Below are positions 42,505 to 51,275 of a stretch of DNA of 64,000 nucleotides, in pieces. Position 1 is the first letter of the stretch. Each line of letters begins with the position of its first letter. The translations under genes and the position numbers were made by a program. Source of the stretch: an uncultured Roseobacter sp. (GTDB taxonomy: Bacteria; Pseudomonadota; Alphaproteobacteria; Rhodobacterales; Rhodobacteraceae). Below the pieces are notes generated by a model, which saw nothing but the letters and a program-made list of their open reading frames with translations, was not told where the DNA came from and did no database searches. Location of the stretch: positions 868,001 to 932,000 of the forward strand of contig NZ_CANLXG010000001.1 of assembly GCF_947495025.1 (NCBI RefSeq). The letters run 5' to 3'.

Positions 42505-44012
42505 GCCATGATCTCCTCTTTCGAGGTGTAGCGGCGGCTGCGCAGTTCCATCCACGCCGAATAAAAGACCGAGGCAATAACCACGGCGATCAGGAAGATA
42601 TTCAGCGATCCGCCGAAGAAATATGGCATCACACCATCAGTCGCATTTGCGATCATGCTGCCCTGGATAAAGTTCGCTTCGGCGATCGGGCCCAGAATGA
42701 GGCCCAGAACCAGGGGTGCCGCCGAGAAACCGAAACGTTCGAGGAAATACATCATCACGCCCAGTCCGGCCATGACATAGACGTCCCCCATACTGGACTG
42801 AACCGAATAGCTGCCAAAGACGGCCAGTCCCAGAACCACCGCGGCCATGACGCTTTGCGGCACCTGTGCCACTCTGGCGGCCAGACCGGCTACATAAAGA
42901 CCAAAGATGCACATCAGCACCTGACCAATCAGCATCGAGTTGATGAATGTCCAGGCCACATCAGGGTGGTTGTCAAAAAGGTCCGTGCCCGGAAAAATGC
43001 CGTGGATCAGCAGTCCGCCCAGTAAAACAGCCGCAGTAGGCGAGCCCGGAATGGACAGGGTCAGCAGCGGCACAAGGGACGGGCCGACCATCGCGTTGTT
43101 CGCGGATTCGGCCGCAATCAGGCCCTCAGGGTGGCCTGAGCCGAACTTTTCCCTGTCCGGGCTGAACTTTCTGGACTGGTCATAGGCGACAAGCCCGGCG
43201 ATCTGTCCGCCGACGCCCGGGATCAGGCCGATGACAGAACCGGTCATGGTACCGATCCCCACAGCCCGGCGGTTGCGCAGAAGCTCCGAGACTGCCGCGC
43301 CAATGGGGTGCTTCTGCACCCTCATGACTTCGGCACCGTCCTGCCGGCGCCCACGCGCAAACATCGTGATCACCTGCGGAATGGCAAACAGCCCGATCAG
43401 GGCCGCGATGATGTTGATCCCGCCCCCCAGCGAGGGGTGAAAGATGAACCTCTGAGCGCCCATGATATCATCGAACCCGATCGTCGCGAGCCACAGACCG
43501 ATGCAGCCCGACAGCAGCCCTTTGACCACCGACCGCGAATCAAGCGAGCCGATCACGGTGACGCCCAGAATGGCCAGCCAGAAGAGGTGGCTTGGCCCGA
43601 AGGCCAGCGCCCAGCGCGCAAGCACCGGTGTCAGAAAAATCAGGAGGAGCACCCCGAAAATACCACCCACAGCAGAGGCCAGAAAGGACAGCTGCAAAGC
43701 GCGGGCACCTTCCCCTTTCTGCGCCATGGCGTGGCCGTCAAGGGTCGTGGCGATATTGGCCGGAGCGCCGGGAATTTTCAGCAGGATTGCGGAAACCGCG
43801 CCTCCGGCGACTGTCGAGGTATAGGCCGCGCCCAGAAGGATCAGACCCTGCGCCGCTTCCAGCTGAAACGTAAACGGGATAAGAAGTGCCACGGCCATTG
43901 TCGGTGACAGCCCGGGTGTTGCCCCCAGGATCAGCCCGCCGATGGTGCCGAGCAACAGCAGGCCAAAATTCACAGGCGTGAAAACGTCCCCGAAGTAAAA
44001 GATGAATTCCAC
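42501..44012 (-). CDS. TTT-family large membrane subunit (TctA-like)
   Basis: 503 residues with about 12 membrane spans and the family signatures GTIGGLILGATPGLSPTMAVAL near the N-terminus, and FGSGHPEGLIAAESANNAMVG with LLTLSIPGSPTAAVLLGGLL in the middle. It is the main channel of the TTT transporter. The GTG at 44012 is preferred because it gives the usual length and has a G-rich ribosome site; the longer frame to 44108 would abut the LacI gene start. It is first in the minus-strand operon tctA-tctB-tctC-sauS-sauT. Confidence 0.92.
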   Translation of the reverse strand: MEFIFYFGDVFTPVNFGLLLLGTIGGLILGATPGLSPTMAVALLIPFTFQLEAAQGLILLGAAYTSTVAGGAVSAILLKIPGAPANIATTLDGHAMAQKGEGARALQLSFLASAVGGIFGVLLLIFLTPVLARWALAFGPSHLFWLAILGVTVIGSLDSRSVVKGLLSGCIGLWLATIGFDDIMGAQRFIFHPSLGGGINIIAALIGLFAIPQVITMFARGRRQDGAEVMRVQKHPIGAAVSELLRNRRAVGIGTMTGSVIGLIPGVGGQIAGLVAYDQSRKFSPDREKFGSGHPEGLIAAESANNAMVGPSLVPLLTLSIPGSPTAAVLLGGLLIHGIFPGTDLFDNHPDVAWTFINSMLIGQVLMCIFGLYVAGLAARVAQVPQSVMAAVVLGLAVFGSYSVQSSMGDVYVMAGLGVMMYFLERFGFSAAPLVLGLILGPIAEANFIQGSMIANATDGVMPYFFGGSLNIFLIAVVIASVFYSAWMELRSRRYTSKEEIMA

Positions 44013-44057
44013 TGCGCCCCCCGCGGATGCCCGCTCTTGACTCAAAACCGTAAGCAA

Positions 44058-44073
44058 TGAAAATAGTTTTGCA
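44058..44073. promoter_or_regulatory. Candidate LacI-type operator in the tctA/LacI divergent region
   Basis: TGAAAATAGTTTTGCA is an imperfect palindrome matching the TGxAAA...TTTxCA form of LacI-family operators. It lies within the 96-bp spacer between the TctA-like gene and the LacI-type gene. A further TTTTCAT direct repeat follows. This is suggestive only. Confidence 0.4.
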
Positions 44074-44108
44074 AATGTTTTCATAAAGCGCTGAAAAACA
44101 CCCCTCAT

Positions 44109-45137
44109 ATGCCTGAAGATAAACCGAAAAAAGTTGATATATTCGCAGTTGCCAGGCGATCCGGCGTATCGATTTCCACGGTTTCACGCAGTTTCAATCA
44201 CCCCGACCAGGTCAAACCCGCGACTCGCAAAAAGATTGATCGCGCGGTCCGTGAACTCGGGTATATCCGCAACCGCGCCGCACAGACGATGCACGGTATC
44301 CGCAGCGGAACGATCGGCCTGGTCGTGCCGACAATTGACCACACGATCTTTGCCGAACTGATCCATTCCTTTTCTCAGTCGGTCGAGGAACAGGGGTTTC
44401 TGATCCTTGTGGCGAGCCACGGTTATGATCTGGAAAAGGAATATGCCGTGGTGCGGAAATTTCTGGAGCACCGCGTGGATGGTGTCGCTCTGATCGGTCA
44501 GGATCATTCAGAAGAAACCTACCAGTTGCTGGAAAGCAACGGCACACCGGCCATTTCCATGTGGAACCACGATCCCGCCTCGCGCCTGTCCTGCGTAGGT
44601 TCGGACAATGCCCTGGCCGGCCAGCTGGCCGCACAGTGTCTGCTCGATCACGGTCACCGCGACATCGCGCTGCTGTTCCCGCCCCGCCAGGAGAATGACC
44701 GGGCACGTGGGCGCTATATCGGCGCGATGCGGACCCTTCAGGCAGCCGGTATTCAGCCGGGTGGCGATATGCTGGCCGAAGCTCTTTACAGTCTGCGCGA
44801 TGCAAAAGATGCGGTTACTGGTCTGCTCCGGGGAGCGGTGCGGCCTACGGCGTTGCTGTGCGGCAATGACGTTCTGGCAGCGGGCGCGCTGTACCGTTCG
44901 CTGGAGCTGGGTCTGCGCGTCCCGGAGGACCTCTCCATCATCGGCATCGGCGATTTCAGAGGTTCGGAGGAAATGACACCGGCCCTGACAACTGTCCGTC
45001 TGCCTGCGCGCGAAATCGGCCACCTTGCGGGCCAGCAGCTGGCCGCGATCATTGCTGGCCATACGGTCCGGACCATCAGGATTGACTGTGCCATCCGCCT
45101 TAATGTGCGTCAGACGTGCAGACGCATCACCGTCTGA
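44109..45137 (+). CDS. LacI-family transcriptional regulator of the TTT/sulfoacetate operon
   Basis: 342 residues with an N-terminal LacI HTH (IFAVARRSGVSISTVSRSF) and a periplasmic-binding-like effector domain that contains LLCGNDVLAAGALYRSLELG and PEDLSIIGIGDFRGSEEMTPALTTVRLP. It is divergent from the TctA-like gene with a short shared promoter. It probably senses the transported acid or its CoA product. It converges with the following hydrolase gene at 7 bases. Confidence 0.9.
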   Translation: MPEDKPKKVDIFAVARRSGVSISTVSRSFNHPDQVKPATRKKIDRAVRELGYIRNRAAQTMHGIRSGTIGLVVPTIDHTIFAELIHSFSQSVEEQGFLILVASHGYDLEKEYAVVRKFLEHRVDGVALIGQDHSEETYQLLESNGTPAISMWNHDPASRLSCVGSDNALAGQLAAQCLLDHGHRDIALLFPPRQENDRARGRYIGAMRTLQAAGIQPGGDMLAEALYSLRDAKDAVTGLLRGAVRPTALLCGNDVLAAGALYRSLELGLRVPEDLSIIGIGDFRGSEEMTPALTTVRLPAREIGHLAGQQLAAIIAGHTVRTIRIDCAIRLNVRQTCRRITV

Positions 45138-45144
45138 AGCAGGG

Positions 45145-46641
45145 TCAGCCCGCGAAAAGCGGCGTGCTGGCCGCTATCGCCCATGCCAGACAGGCCCCCA
45201 GCGCGACGCCCGCCGCCTCAGGTCCACTCCTGCGGGAGATCCAGGTCCCCATCGTGCCGTAGACGATAAAGAACAGGACAAGAACGGGCAGTACGGTAAA
45301 CAGCAGGGCGATACCGCCACCACCGGCGATCATCAGAAGGGCCAGGGCGGCGACAGGCATAATGCGCCCGACCATACGTTGCCAGGGCGCGGCCCCGGCG
45401 TGCAGAATGCGGTCCGCCAGCATGAACGCCACTGCCGCCGGCATGAGCAGCGCCATGAGCACAACACGCGGCCCGGCAGGCACAAAGGAAGCAGCATAGC
45501 GATCCATGGCTGGGGCGAAAACGGCAAGTCCCCACACCAGCAGAAGCAGCAGGCCGGGCACAGGGGGCGCGGTCATACGCATGCCGGAACGGTAGAGCAG
45601 CGCAAGCGTTACGAGACCCCATACCGCCATGAAGGCGAACAGGCCGCCAAATCCGGCCATCCCCAGCAGACTGCCATCTGTCAGAAACCCGGCAACGGTG
45701 CCAGCAACCGCGCCTGAAAGCAGTATCAAGAGGTACCGGACCGTACCGGGTGGGTCCGGTTCCTGAGCCGTATGGCCAAGGCCCCGCGACACCCCCCGGA
45801 GGGCGGCAACCAGAGACACCAGCAGAACCAGAACCCAAAGACCGGTGTGCACGACCCGGCCCCGCGGTTCATGGGACAGCGCAGCGCCCAGCCAGTTACG
45901 CGTCTCCCGAAGGGTTACGGTGCTGAACAGGACCGCAACATGTTCAGTACCCGGAACGGCGACGGCCCGGCGCAGAACGCCATCTGTCCCCCGCGTTTCC
46001 CCCTCGGATGCATCCGGTGCCACCATCGACATATTGTTGAGCGCGGCCTCTCGCAGACGCGCCTCCCAGGCTCCGGAAATCATGAGCAACCGTTCCGGAA
46101 AGGTCGGGCTGACAGCTTCGGAATACATGGAAACAGCCACAATCCCGGCCGCATCCGGCACACGACGGGCCAGCCGGATGATGATGTCGGTTGCCATGGA
46201 ATGCCCGACGAGCCCGACCGGTCCGGTCGTTCCGGTCTGTTCCCGAACGGCCCGCAGCACAGTCTCTGCCTGATCTACCAGCTGCCGGGTAGTGCCAGCG
46301 ATGTTGCCGATGTCCGGAGACAGCAGTTCCACGCTGCGCCCGTGTCCAGCAAAGTCAAAGGCGGCCACGGTAAAACCCGCGCGCGCGAGATCCAGCGAGA
46401 TTGTCTGCATCATCTGCGTGGAGCCGGCAAACCCATGCGCCACAAGCACCAGCGGCCCCGGAGCCTGCGTGTCCTGCGCCGTATAGACCGTTGCCGGCCC
46501 ACCCGGCGTGGCGACAGACGACACGTTCACGCCCACCCGGTGACTTTCCAGTTTCCATACGGCCAGAACCGCCACCACTGCGAAAAGCGCGGTCCAGAGA
46601 ACCGCATATATGTGTCTGCCCGCCTGCATAGTGCGGGACAT
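45145..46641 (-). CDS. Membrane-anchored alpha/beta hydrolase with polytopic C-terminus
   Basis: About 498 residues. One N-terminal membrane helix (about 10-30) is followed by an alpha/beta hydrolase domain (about 45-260) with VLVAHGFAGSTQMMQ, FDFAGHGRS and nucleophile elbow VGLVGHSMATDI. The C-terminal 230 residues contain seven or so hydrophobic spans. The family is conserved but of unknown substrate; the hydrolase domain would face the periplasm or cytoplasm depending on topology. The ATG at 46641 is chosen; upstream frame (to 46782) crosses the divergent promoter. It is a single gene, divergent from a membrane-protein gene. Confidence 0.78.
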   Translation of the reverse strand: MSRTMQAGRHIYAVLWTALFAVVAVLAVWKLESHRVGVNVSSVATPGGPATVYTAQDTQAPGPLVLVAHGFAGSTQMMQTISLDLARAGFTVAAFDFAGHGRSVELLSPDIGNIAGTTRQLVDQAETVLRAVREQTGTTGPVGLVGHSMATDIIIRLARRVPDAAGIVAVSMYSEAVSPTFPERLLMISGAWEARLREAALNNMSMVAPDASEGETRGTDGVLRRAVAVPGTEHVAVLFSTVTLRETRNWLGAALSHEPRGRVVHTGLWVLVLLVSLVAALRGVSRGLGHTAQEPDPPGTVRYLLILLSGAVAGTVAGFLTDGSLLGMAGFGGLFAFMAVWGLVTLALLYRSGMRMTAPPVPGLLLLLVWGLAVFAPAMDRYAASFVPAGPRVVLMALLMPAAVAFMLADRILHAGAAPWQRMVGRIMPVAALALLMIAGGGGIALLFTVLPVLVLFFIVYGTMGTWISRRSGPEAAGVALGACLAWAIAASTPLFAG

Positions 46642-46718
46642 AATGCACCCACGGGAAGGTGACAGGAAAAATGTGCCGCAGGCTCGACCGCTCTGGTATA
46701 CCGCCCTACGTCTGACAC

Positions 46719-47426
46719 ATGCTGATAGTGAGCCCCACCACCGTTCTGAACAGGTCTGCTCTGGAAACAGTGTCCGTTCCAAAGCGGATGCTGGGACGCA
46801 TCACCATTCTGCCCCGGGGCGGCGCGCGTCCGGCGGTGATCCTGCGGCTGATATTCGAAGTTCAGATCCTGCGGTACCTGATGGCACTGGCGCCTTTTGT
46901 GTTTGCTATGCTGATCTGGCCCCATCTCGCGCTGCCGATCTCCCAGGCGCCCATTCCGATGCTGATTGTCATCGCCGTTGTTGAAACAAAAGTGTTCACC
47001 GTCCGGCCCGACGCACGCGCACAGCTGATCAGCGACGACGACATGGCGCGACAGCTGGATGCGCTGCGGTTCAACGGCCTCAGGATGCTGACCCGGATCG
47101 CCGCGCGTCACAGGATCGTGCAGGGAAACCTGCATCTGGTGGTAGAGCAATCGGAAATCGCACGTGTTCCGCCTCTGACACTCGTATCCGTGCAACGCGG
47201 CGGCCCGGCGCCTGAAGTACTGCCACTGGATGTCGCAGACCTAGCAATGCTGCGTGACGGGCTGTTTGATGAGACACTGACCGAGCGCAGCCTGCATCTG
47301 GTCTCCCTGCGAGAGAACCGCAACCTGCACGAAACAGTGCTGGATACGGCCTCTGTACCGGCCCACGCGCGCATGGCGGCGCTTATGGGCGAAAAGCCCA
47401 GCACCCGCGAACTGCAGGAGGCTTAG
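46719..47426 (+). CDS. Hypothetical membrane protein upstream of MoxR
   Basis: 235 residues with two hydrophobic segments around residues 45-90 (LMALAPFVFAMLIWPHLALP and the stretch after it) and a soluble C-terminal part rich in charged residues. I do not recognise the family. It ends 3 bases before the MoxR-like ATPase gene and is probably co-transcribed with it, so it may be the membrane partner of that system. The ATG at 46719 has no clear ribosome site, so a GTG at 46728 is also possible. Confidence 0.65.
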   Translation: MLIVSPTTVLNRSALETVSVPKRMLGRITILPRGGARPAVILRLIFEVQILRYLMALAPFVFAMLIWPHLALPISQAPIPMLIVIAVVETKVFTVRPDARAQLISDDDMARQLDALRFNGLRMLTRIAARHRIVQGNLHLVVEQSEIARVPPLTLVSVQRGGPAPEVLPLDVADLAMLRDGLFDETLTERSLHLVSLRENRNLHETVLDTASVPAHARMAALMGEKPSTRELQEA

Positions 47427-47429
47427 GGA

Positions 47430-48548
47430 ATGTCTGTCAATACAACGCCTGTTACGCCCGGGCGGGCTCTCGACCTGCTCCGGAAAGGGTGGCAGGCGCA
47501 GCGCGACGGGGCACTGACCAGCTCGTGGATGCTCCATGGCAGACCAGGGGTAGGCAAAACGGATATTGTGCGGCAACTGGCAAATGAGACAGGCGCTCAG
47601 CTTTTTGATCTGCGCCTGACCACCATCGAGCCTCAGGACCTGCGGGGCCTGCCCTACTACGATCATGAAGCTGGCAAAACCGTGTGGTACCGGCCCGAAG
47701 ATCTGCCTGACGATCCTGAGAAACCCGCCATCCTGTTTCTGGACGAACTGACGGCGGCGCCGCCGATGCTGCAGCCCACGGTTTATGGTCTTTTACAGGA
47801 GCGCCGTGTCGGACGGCACCGTCTGCCGGACACGGTTTTTGTTGCAGCTGCCGGGAATATGATCGGGGATGGCGCTGTCGCGTATGAAATGGGCACCGCG
47901 TTGTCGGACCGTCTGATCCACCTCCTGCTCCAGCCGGAAACCGGCGACTGGCTGGAAAATTTTGCAGCTCCGCGGGGGCTCGAACCGGCTGTGACCGCCT
48001 TTCTGCGCGGCAGACCTGATCTGCTCGACACCACGTCTGACAGCCTGCAGCGCGGCCAGATGATCGCCTGTACGCCCCGCGCGTGGGAACGTGTGAGCCG
48101 CATCATGGCCGCCGTGCCAGACCGCGCCGATCAGCAGCCACTGATCGCAGGCACCCTGGGCGAGGCCGTGGCAGCAGAATTTGCCGTTGTCGCCGATGAC
48201 ATCGCAGCAACAGTTCACATCGACGCGCTGCTCTCGGCCGCTGACAAAGACCGGCCCGGCCATTATCCGACAACGCTGCACGGGCTGAATGCGGTTGTCT
48301 TTGGGCTGGTCGGTGCCGCCTCAGAAGCCCGCATGTCCCCGGCAATCGACGCTATGGAAGCAATCAGACACCTTGATGCGCTGCGACCTGGTCAGGGGTT
48401 TACCGCTTTGCCGTTGTCAGAACTCTGCAGCTTCGGGTTCGAGATGCTGATGGCGCGGGCGCTGCGCGAGGATACTGCCGACGCCTTTGCCGGCTCCGAT
48501 GCCTATGCACGATATGCCGCGGATCGTCAGTCCGCCGGACTGGACTGA
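47430..48548 (+). CDS. MoxR-type AAA+ ATPase
   Basis: 372 residues with a AAA+ core: Walker A MLHGRPGVGKTDIV, Walker B ILFLDELTAAPPMLQPT and sensor 1 VFVAAAGNMIGDGA. It resembles MoxR/RavA-like chaperone ATPases. These commonly act with a von Willebrand factor A (VWA) protein on maturation or metal insertion of a partner complex. Here a VWA-domain protein follows after 3 bases, and a membrane protein precedes. The target is not identifiable from the window. Confidence 0.88.
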   Translation: MSVNTTPVTPGRALDLLRKGWQAQRDGALTSSWMLHGRPGVGKTDIVRQLANETGAQLFDLRLTTIEPQDLRGLPYYDHEAGKTVWYRPEDLPDDPEKPAILFLDELTAAPPMLQPTVYGLLQERRVGRHRLPDTVFVAAAGNMIGDGAVAYEMGTALSDRLIHLLLQPETGDWLENFAAPRGLEPAVTAFLRGRPDLLDTTSDSLQRGQMIACTPRAWERVSRIMAAVPDRADQQPLIAGTLGEAVAAEFAVVADDIAATVHIDALLSAADKDRPGHYPTTLHGLNAVVFGLVGAASEARMSPAIDAMEAIRHLDALRPGQGFTALPLSELCSFGFEMLMARALREDTADAFAGSDAYARYAADRQSAGLD

Positions 48549-48551
48549 GCC

Positions 48552-49787
48552 TTGGCACAGAGATCACTGCGCGCCGGGCAGGCCATAGCACATCTGGCCG
48601 GCGCCGACCCTGCTCTGGCGCTTCTGGCACTGTGGTGTGACATCACCGATGCCCCGGACGGCACATCCGTCACTACAACCACAGGCCACCGGATTGCCAT
48701 TGGTGAAGATTTCAGCACGCTCGCTCTGCGCGAACAGATTGGTCTGGCCGGGCACCACATCCTGCATGCAGCACTGCGGCACAGCGCCCGCGCCGCCGAT
48801 ATGGCGAGGCGCGCAGGCGACAGTTTTGATCCGGAGCTTTTCGCTCTGGCCGCGGATGCAGTCACCAATGAAATCCTGCTCGAAGCCGGCCATGCGATAC
48901 CGCGTCCGGCGGTGACGCTGCGCGGCCTGCTGACCAGGGTGGCCGGACATGACATCGCCGACGATGCGCCGCTGATTGCGGACTGGGACACAGACCGGCT
49001 CTATACGCTTCTGAGCGCGCAGGATGCCCAGGGCCGCGCGCGGCGCCGGAATTACACAGAAGATCATCGTTTTCAGGCCGATCTGGTACCGTCCGCAGGA
49101 GCCGGCGAAACCGAACAAACCCCGGATGCCTGGCAGGGGCACCTGATACGCGCGGTGGGCACCGCGCGGGGCGCAGGTCGCGGCATCGGGCCGATCGTTG
49201 CGCGCATTGCCGAGTTTGCCGAAGACCGAACCCCTTGGGAGGTCATTCTGCGGGGTCTTGTCGCCCGGGCAATCGCGCCGGGACAGACAGCTTCATGGCG
49301 CCGCCCCGCGCGAAGATGGATTGCTGCAGAGGCGCTGGCGCGCGCGGCGGGTGGGCCTGCGCCTCTGTTCCAGCCCGGATATGTCCGCGACATGCACAGA
49401 CCCCGGATCGCCGTCGGTCTGGACAGTTCAGGGTCAGTATCGGATGCCCTGCTCGGACGGTTTTGCGCTGAACTGAGCGGCATCACCCGCAGGAGCGCCG
49501 CTGAGATACATCTGCTGGCCTTTGATCAGGATGTTTATGACCACATACGTCCTGGTCCGGGCAGCCCGGTTGTGCCAGCAGCCGGACTTGTTCTGCGGCG
49601 CGGCGGCGGGACATCCTTTGTGGATGTACTGCTCAAAGCCGAAGCACTGGATCCGTCGGCAATCGTCATCCTCACGGACCTTGACGGTCCGATGGGTGCG
49701 CGACCCGGTGTCCCTGTAATCTGGGCGGTTCCGGGGGTGCCCGCGTCGCCGCCCGCCTTCGGAGACGTCGTGACGCTTACCGGCTGA
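48552..49787 (+). CDS. VWA-like protein with DUF2201-type putative metallopeptidase N-domain
   Basis: 411 residues from a TTG at 48552, three bases after the MoxR stop. The N-terminal half resembles the DUF2201 putative metallopeptidase domain, with the His motif GLAGHHILHAALRH near residue 63. The C-terminal half is a VWA-like domain with the MIDAS motif VGLDSSGSVSDALL near residue 290, and later ILTDLDGPMG. The pairing of a MoxR ATPase with such a protein is recurrent in bacteria. The last 11 bases overlap the convergent methyltransferase-like gene. Confidence 0.84.
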   Translation: MAQRSLRAGQAIAHLAGADPALALLALWCDITDAPDGTSVTTTTGHRIAIGEDFSTLALREQIGLAGHHILHAALRHSARAADMARRAGDSFDPELFALAADAVTNEILLEAGHAIPRPAVTLRGLLTRVAGHDIADDAPLIADWDTDRLYTLLSAQDAQGRARRRNYTEDHRFQADLVPSAGAGETEQTPDAWQGHLIRAVGTARGAGRGIGPIVARIAEFAEDRTPWEVILRGLVARAIAPGQTASWRRPARRWIAAEALARAAGGPAPLFQPGYVRDMHRPRIAVGLDSSGSVSDALLGRFCAELSGITRRSAAEIHLLAFDQDVYDHIRPGPGSPVVPAAGLVLRRGGGTSFVDVLLKAEALDPSAIVILTDLDGPMGARPGVPVIWAVPGVPASPPAFGDVVTLTG

Positions 49788-50637
49788 TGCCTTCTGAACC
49801 GCGCGTGATTTGCGTGCCGGAACGGCGCCATGGCAGCATATAGGGAACCTGCGCACGATAGGCGTCAAAACCTGCGCCATAGCGCGCGCTGAACCGCTTT
49901 TCCTTGAGCCGTGGAGCGAACACACAATAGAGCGTCAGCAGTACAGCCAGCCCCAGCTGATCCGGCGTCCAGACCGGCACTGTCCAGAGCGTCAGCGCGA
50001 ATGAAAGGTAGATCGGTTGCCGGATGATACGGAACAGCCCCGTAACGGGCATGTCCGGATAGACAGGCCTGCGGTTCTGCACCACCGACATCCAGCCGAG
50101 AGCACCGGACTGCACTTCGGCGCCGGCATCATAGCTGGCGCGAATCAGAAGCCCCCAGGACAGTGCATAAAGGCATGTCACGGTCCAGAGTGCCGGGCCT
50201 TCCGCGCGCCACCAAACGATACCGCTCGGGGACCAGCATACAAACAGCAGCGACAGCTGAGCGGAAGCGACCACGGCAAAGGTCGTTGTGCTCATATCCG
50301 CGCCACGTGGACCTGGCCAGAGCGCGGCTGTCAGTTTACGCCCGCGCCGCGTCAGAAGCGCGGAATGCGCCAGTGGGAACTGCACGATGAGCACAAGGTT
50401 CACCAGACCTGCCGTCACACCCGAAAACCCGCCCTGCCCCAGTGTCATGCCAGAGTACATCACAAGGATCATTGCGCCGACTGCGACAGCAAACAGAGCG
50501 TGGCAGAGCGCACCAAACACCACCGCCGGGATGATCCGGCCCGCCCCCGGCGGTGCGTGGCGCAACCCGGTGACCAGGTCCAGCAGCCGCCGCCAGGGTG
50601 GCGCCGGAGCATCGGATGGCTCTGCGGTGTCGTTCAC
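49777..50637 (-). CDS. NnrU/isoprenylcysteine methyltransferase-type membrane protein (MddA-like)
   Basis: 286 residues with about six membrane spans. The C-terminal part has the membrane methyltransferase signature FRIIRQPIYLSFALTLW and EKRFSARYGAGFDAYRAQVP, shared by NnrU, isoprenylcysteine carboxyl methyltransferases and MddA (methanethiol S-methyltransferase). The substrate cannot be told from sequence. Given the sulfur-rich context, a thiol methyltransferase role is attractive but unproven. Its start overlaps the stop of the RegA-like response regulator by 4 bp. Confidence 0.72.
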   Translation of the reverse strand: MNDTAEPSDAPAPPWRRLLDLVTGLRHAPPGAGRIIPAVVFGALCHALFAVAVGAMILVMYSGMTLGQGGFSGVTAGLVNLVLIVQFPLAHSALLTRRGRKLTAALWPGPRGADMSTTTFAVVASAQLSLLFVCWSPSGIVWWRAEGPALWTVTCLYALSWGLLIRASYDAGAEVQSGALGWMSVVQNRRPVYPDMPVTGLFRIIRQPIYLSFALTLWTVPVWTPDQLGLAVLLTLYCVFAPRLKEKRFSARYGAGFDAYRAQVPYMLPWRRSGTQITRGSEGISR

Positions 50638-51194
50638 GAGGTCGCGTCTTCTCCGTTCTGATGGCGCTTGAGAATGCGCTGCAGCGTGCGTCGGTGCATA
50701 TTGAGCAGCCGCGCCGCCTGCGAGACATTGCGACCGGCGGAGTCGAATACAGTCTCAATATGAGCGATCCGCGCTTCTTCCGGCGTGATGGGCGCCTCGG
50801 GTGGGGCGGGCTGGGCATTACGCGGTGCTTTCAGCGCGGCGACGATCTCATCGGCACCCTCCGGTTTTGCCAGATAATCAACGGCACCGGCCTTGATGGC
50901 CGCCACAACAGTGGGCGTGTTGCCATAGCCGGTGAGCACCACGGCGCGGGCGGACGGCCAGCACTTGCGCAGCAGCGTTACAATCTCAAGACCGTTACCG
51001 TCCTCAAGCCGCAGATCTATCACAGCATAGTCAATCCGCCCCGCCAAGATTATGCCGGTCGCTTCAGCCACGCTGCCCGCACAGAGCGTGTCAAACCCGC
51101 GTCTGATCATTGCTTTTTCGAGCCGTTCACGGAACGTGACATCGTCGTCGAGGATCAGAAAGGTCTTTGCTTTACTTTGTCTTTTCTGCTGCAT
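50634..51194 (-). CDS. RegA/ActR-family response regulator
   Basis: 186 residues. A receiver domain has the acidic pocket FLILDDDVTF, the phospho-acceptor Asp in YAVIDLRLEDGNGL and the Lys in YLAKPEGADE. A C-terminal Fis-type HTH follows (NVSQAARLLNMHRRTLQRIL). This is the RegA/PrrA/ActR type, which controls redox-responsive genes in alphaproteobacteria. No cognate RegB-type kinase or SenC gene is adjacent, so it may be a second copy or an orphan. It is co-transcribed with a membrane methyltransferase-like gene. Confidence 0.85.
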   Translation of the reverse strand: MQQKRQSKAKTFLILDDDVTFRERLEKAMIRRGFDTLCAGSVAEATGIILAGRIDYAVIDLRLEDGNGLEIVTLLRKCWPSARAVVLTGYGNTPTVVAAIKAGAVDYLAKPEGADEIVAALKAPRNAQPAPPEAPITPEEARIAHIETVFDSAGRNVSQAARLLNMHRRTLQRILKRHQNGEDATS

Positions 51195-51275
51195 TCCGGT
51201 CTCCTTTCAGAGACATACGCAGCAGGTCACGGACGGGATCAGCGCAGCGGCATTCTGACGCGACCGGCAGTGACC

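Noticed and set aside
44012..44108. N-terminal extension of the TctA-like protein up to 44108
   Set aside because: It would end at the divergent LacI start, would cover the whole promoter region, and has no family similarity; the GTG at 44012 gives the standard length.
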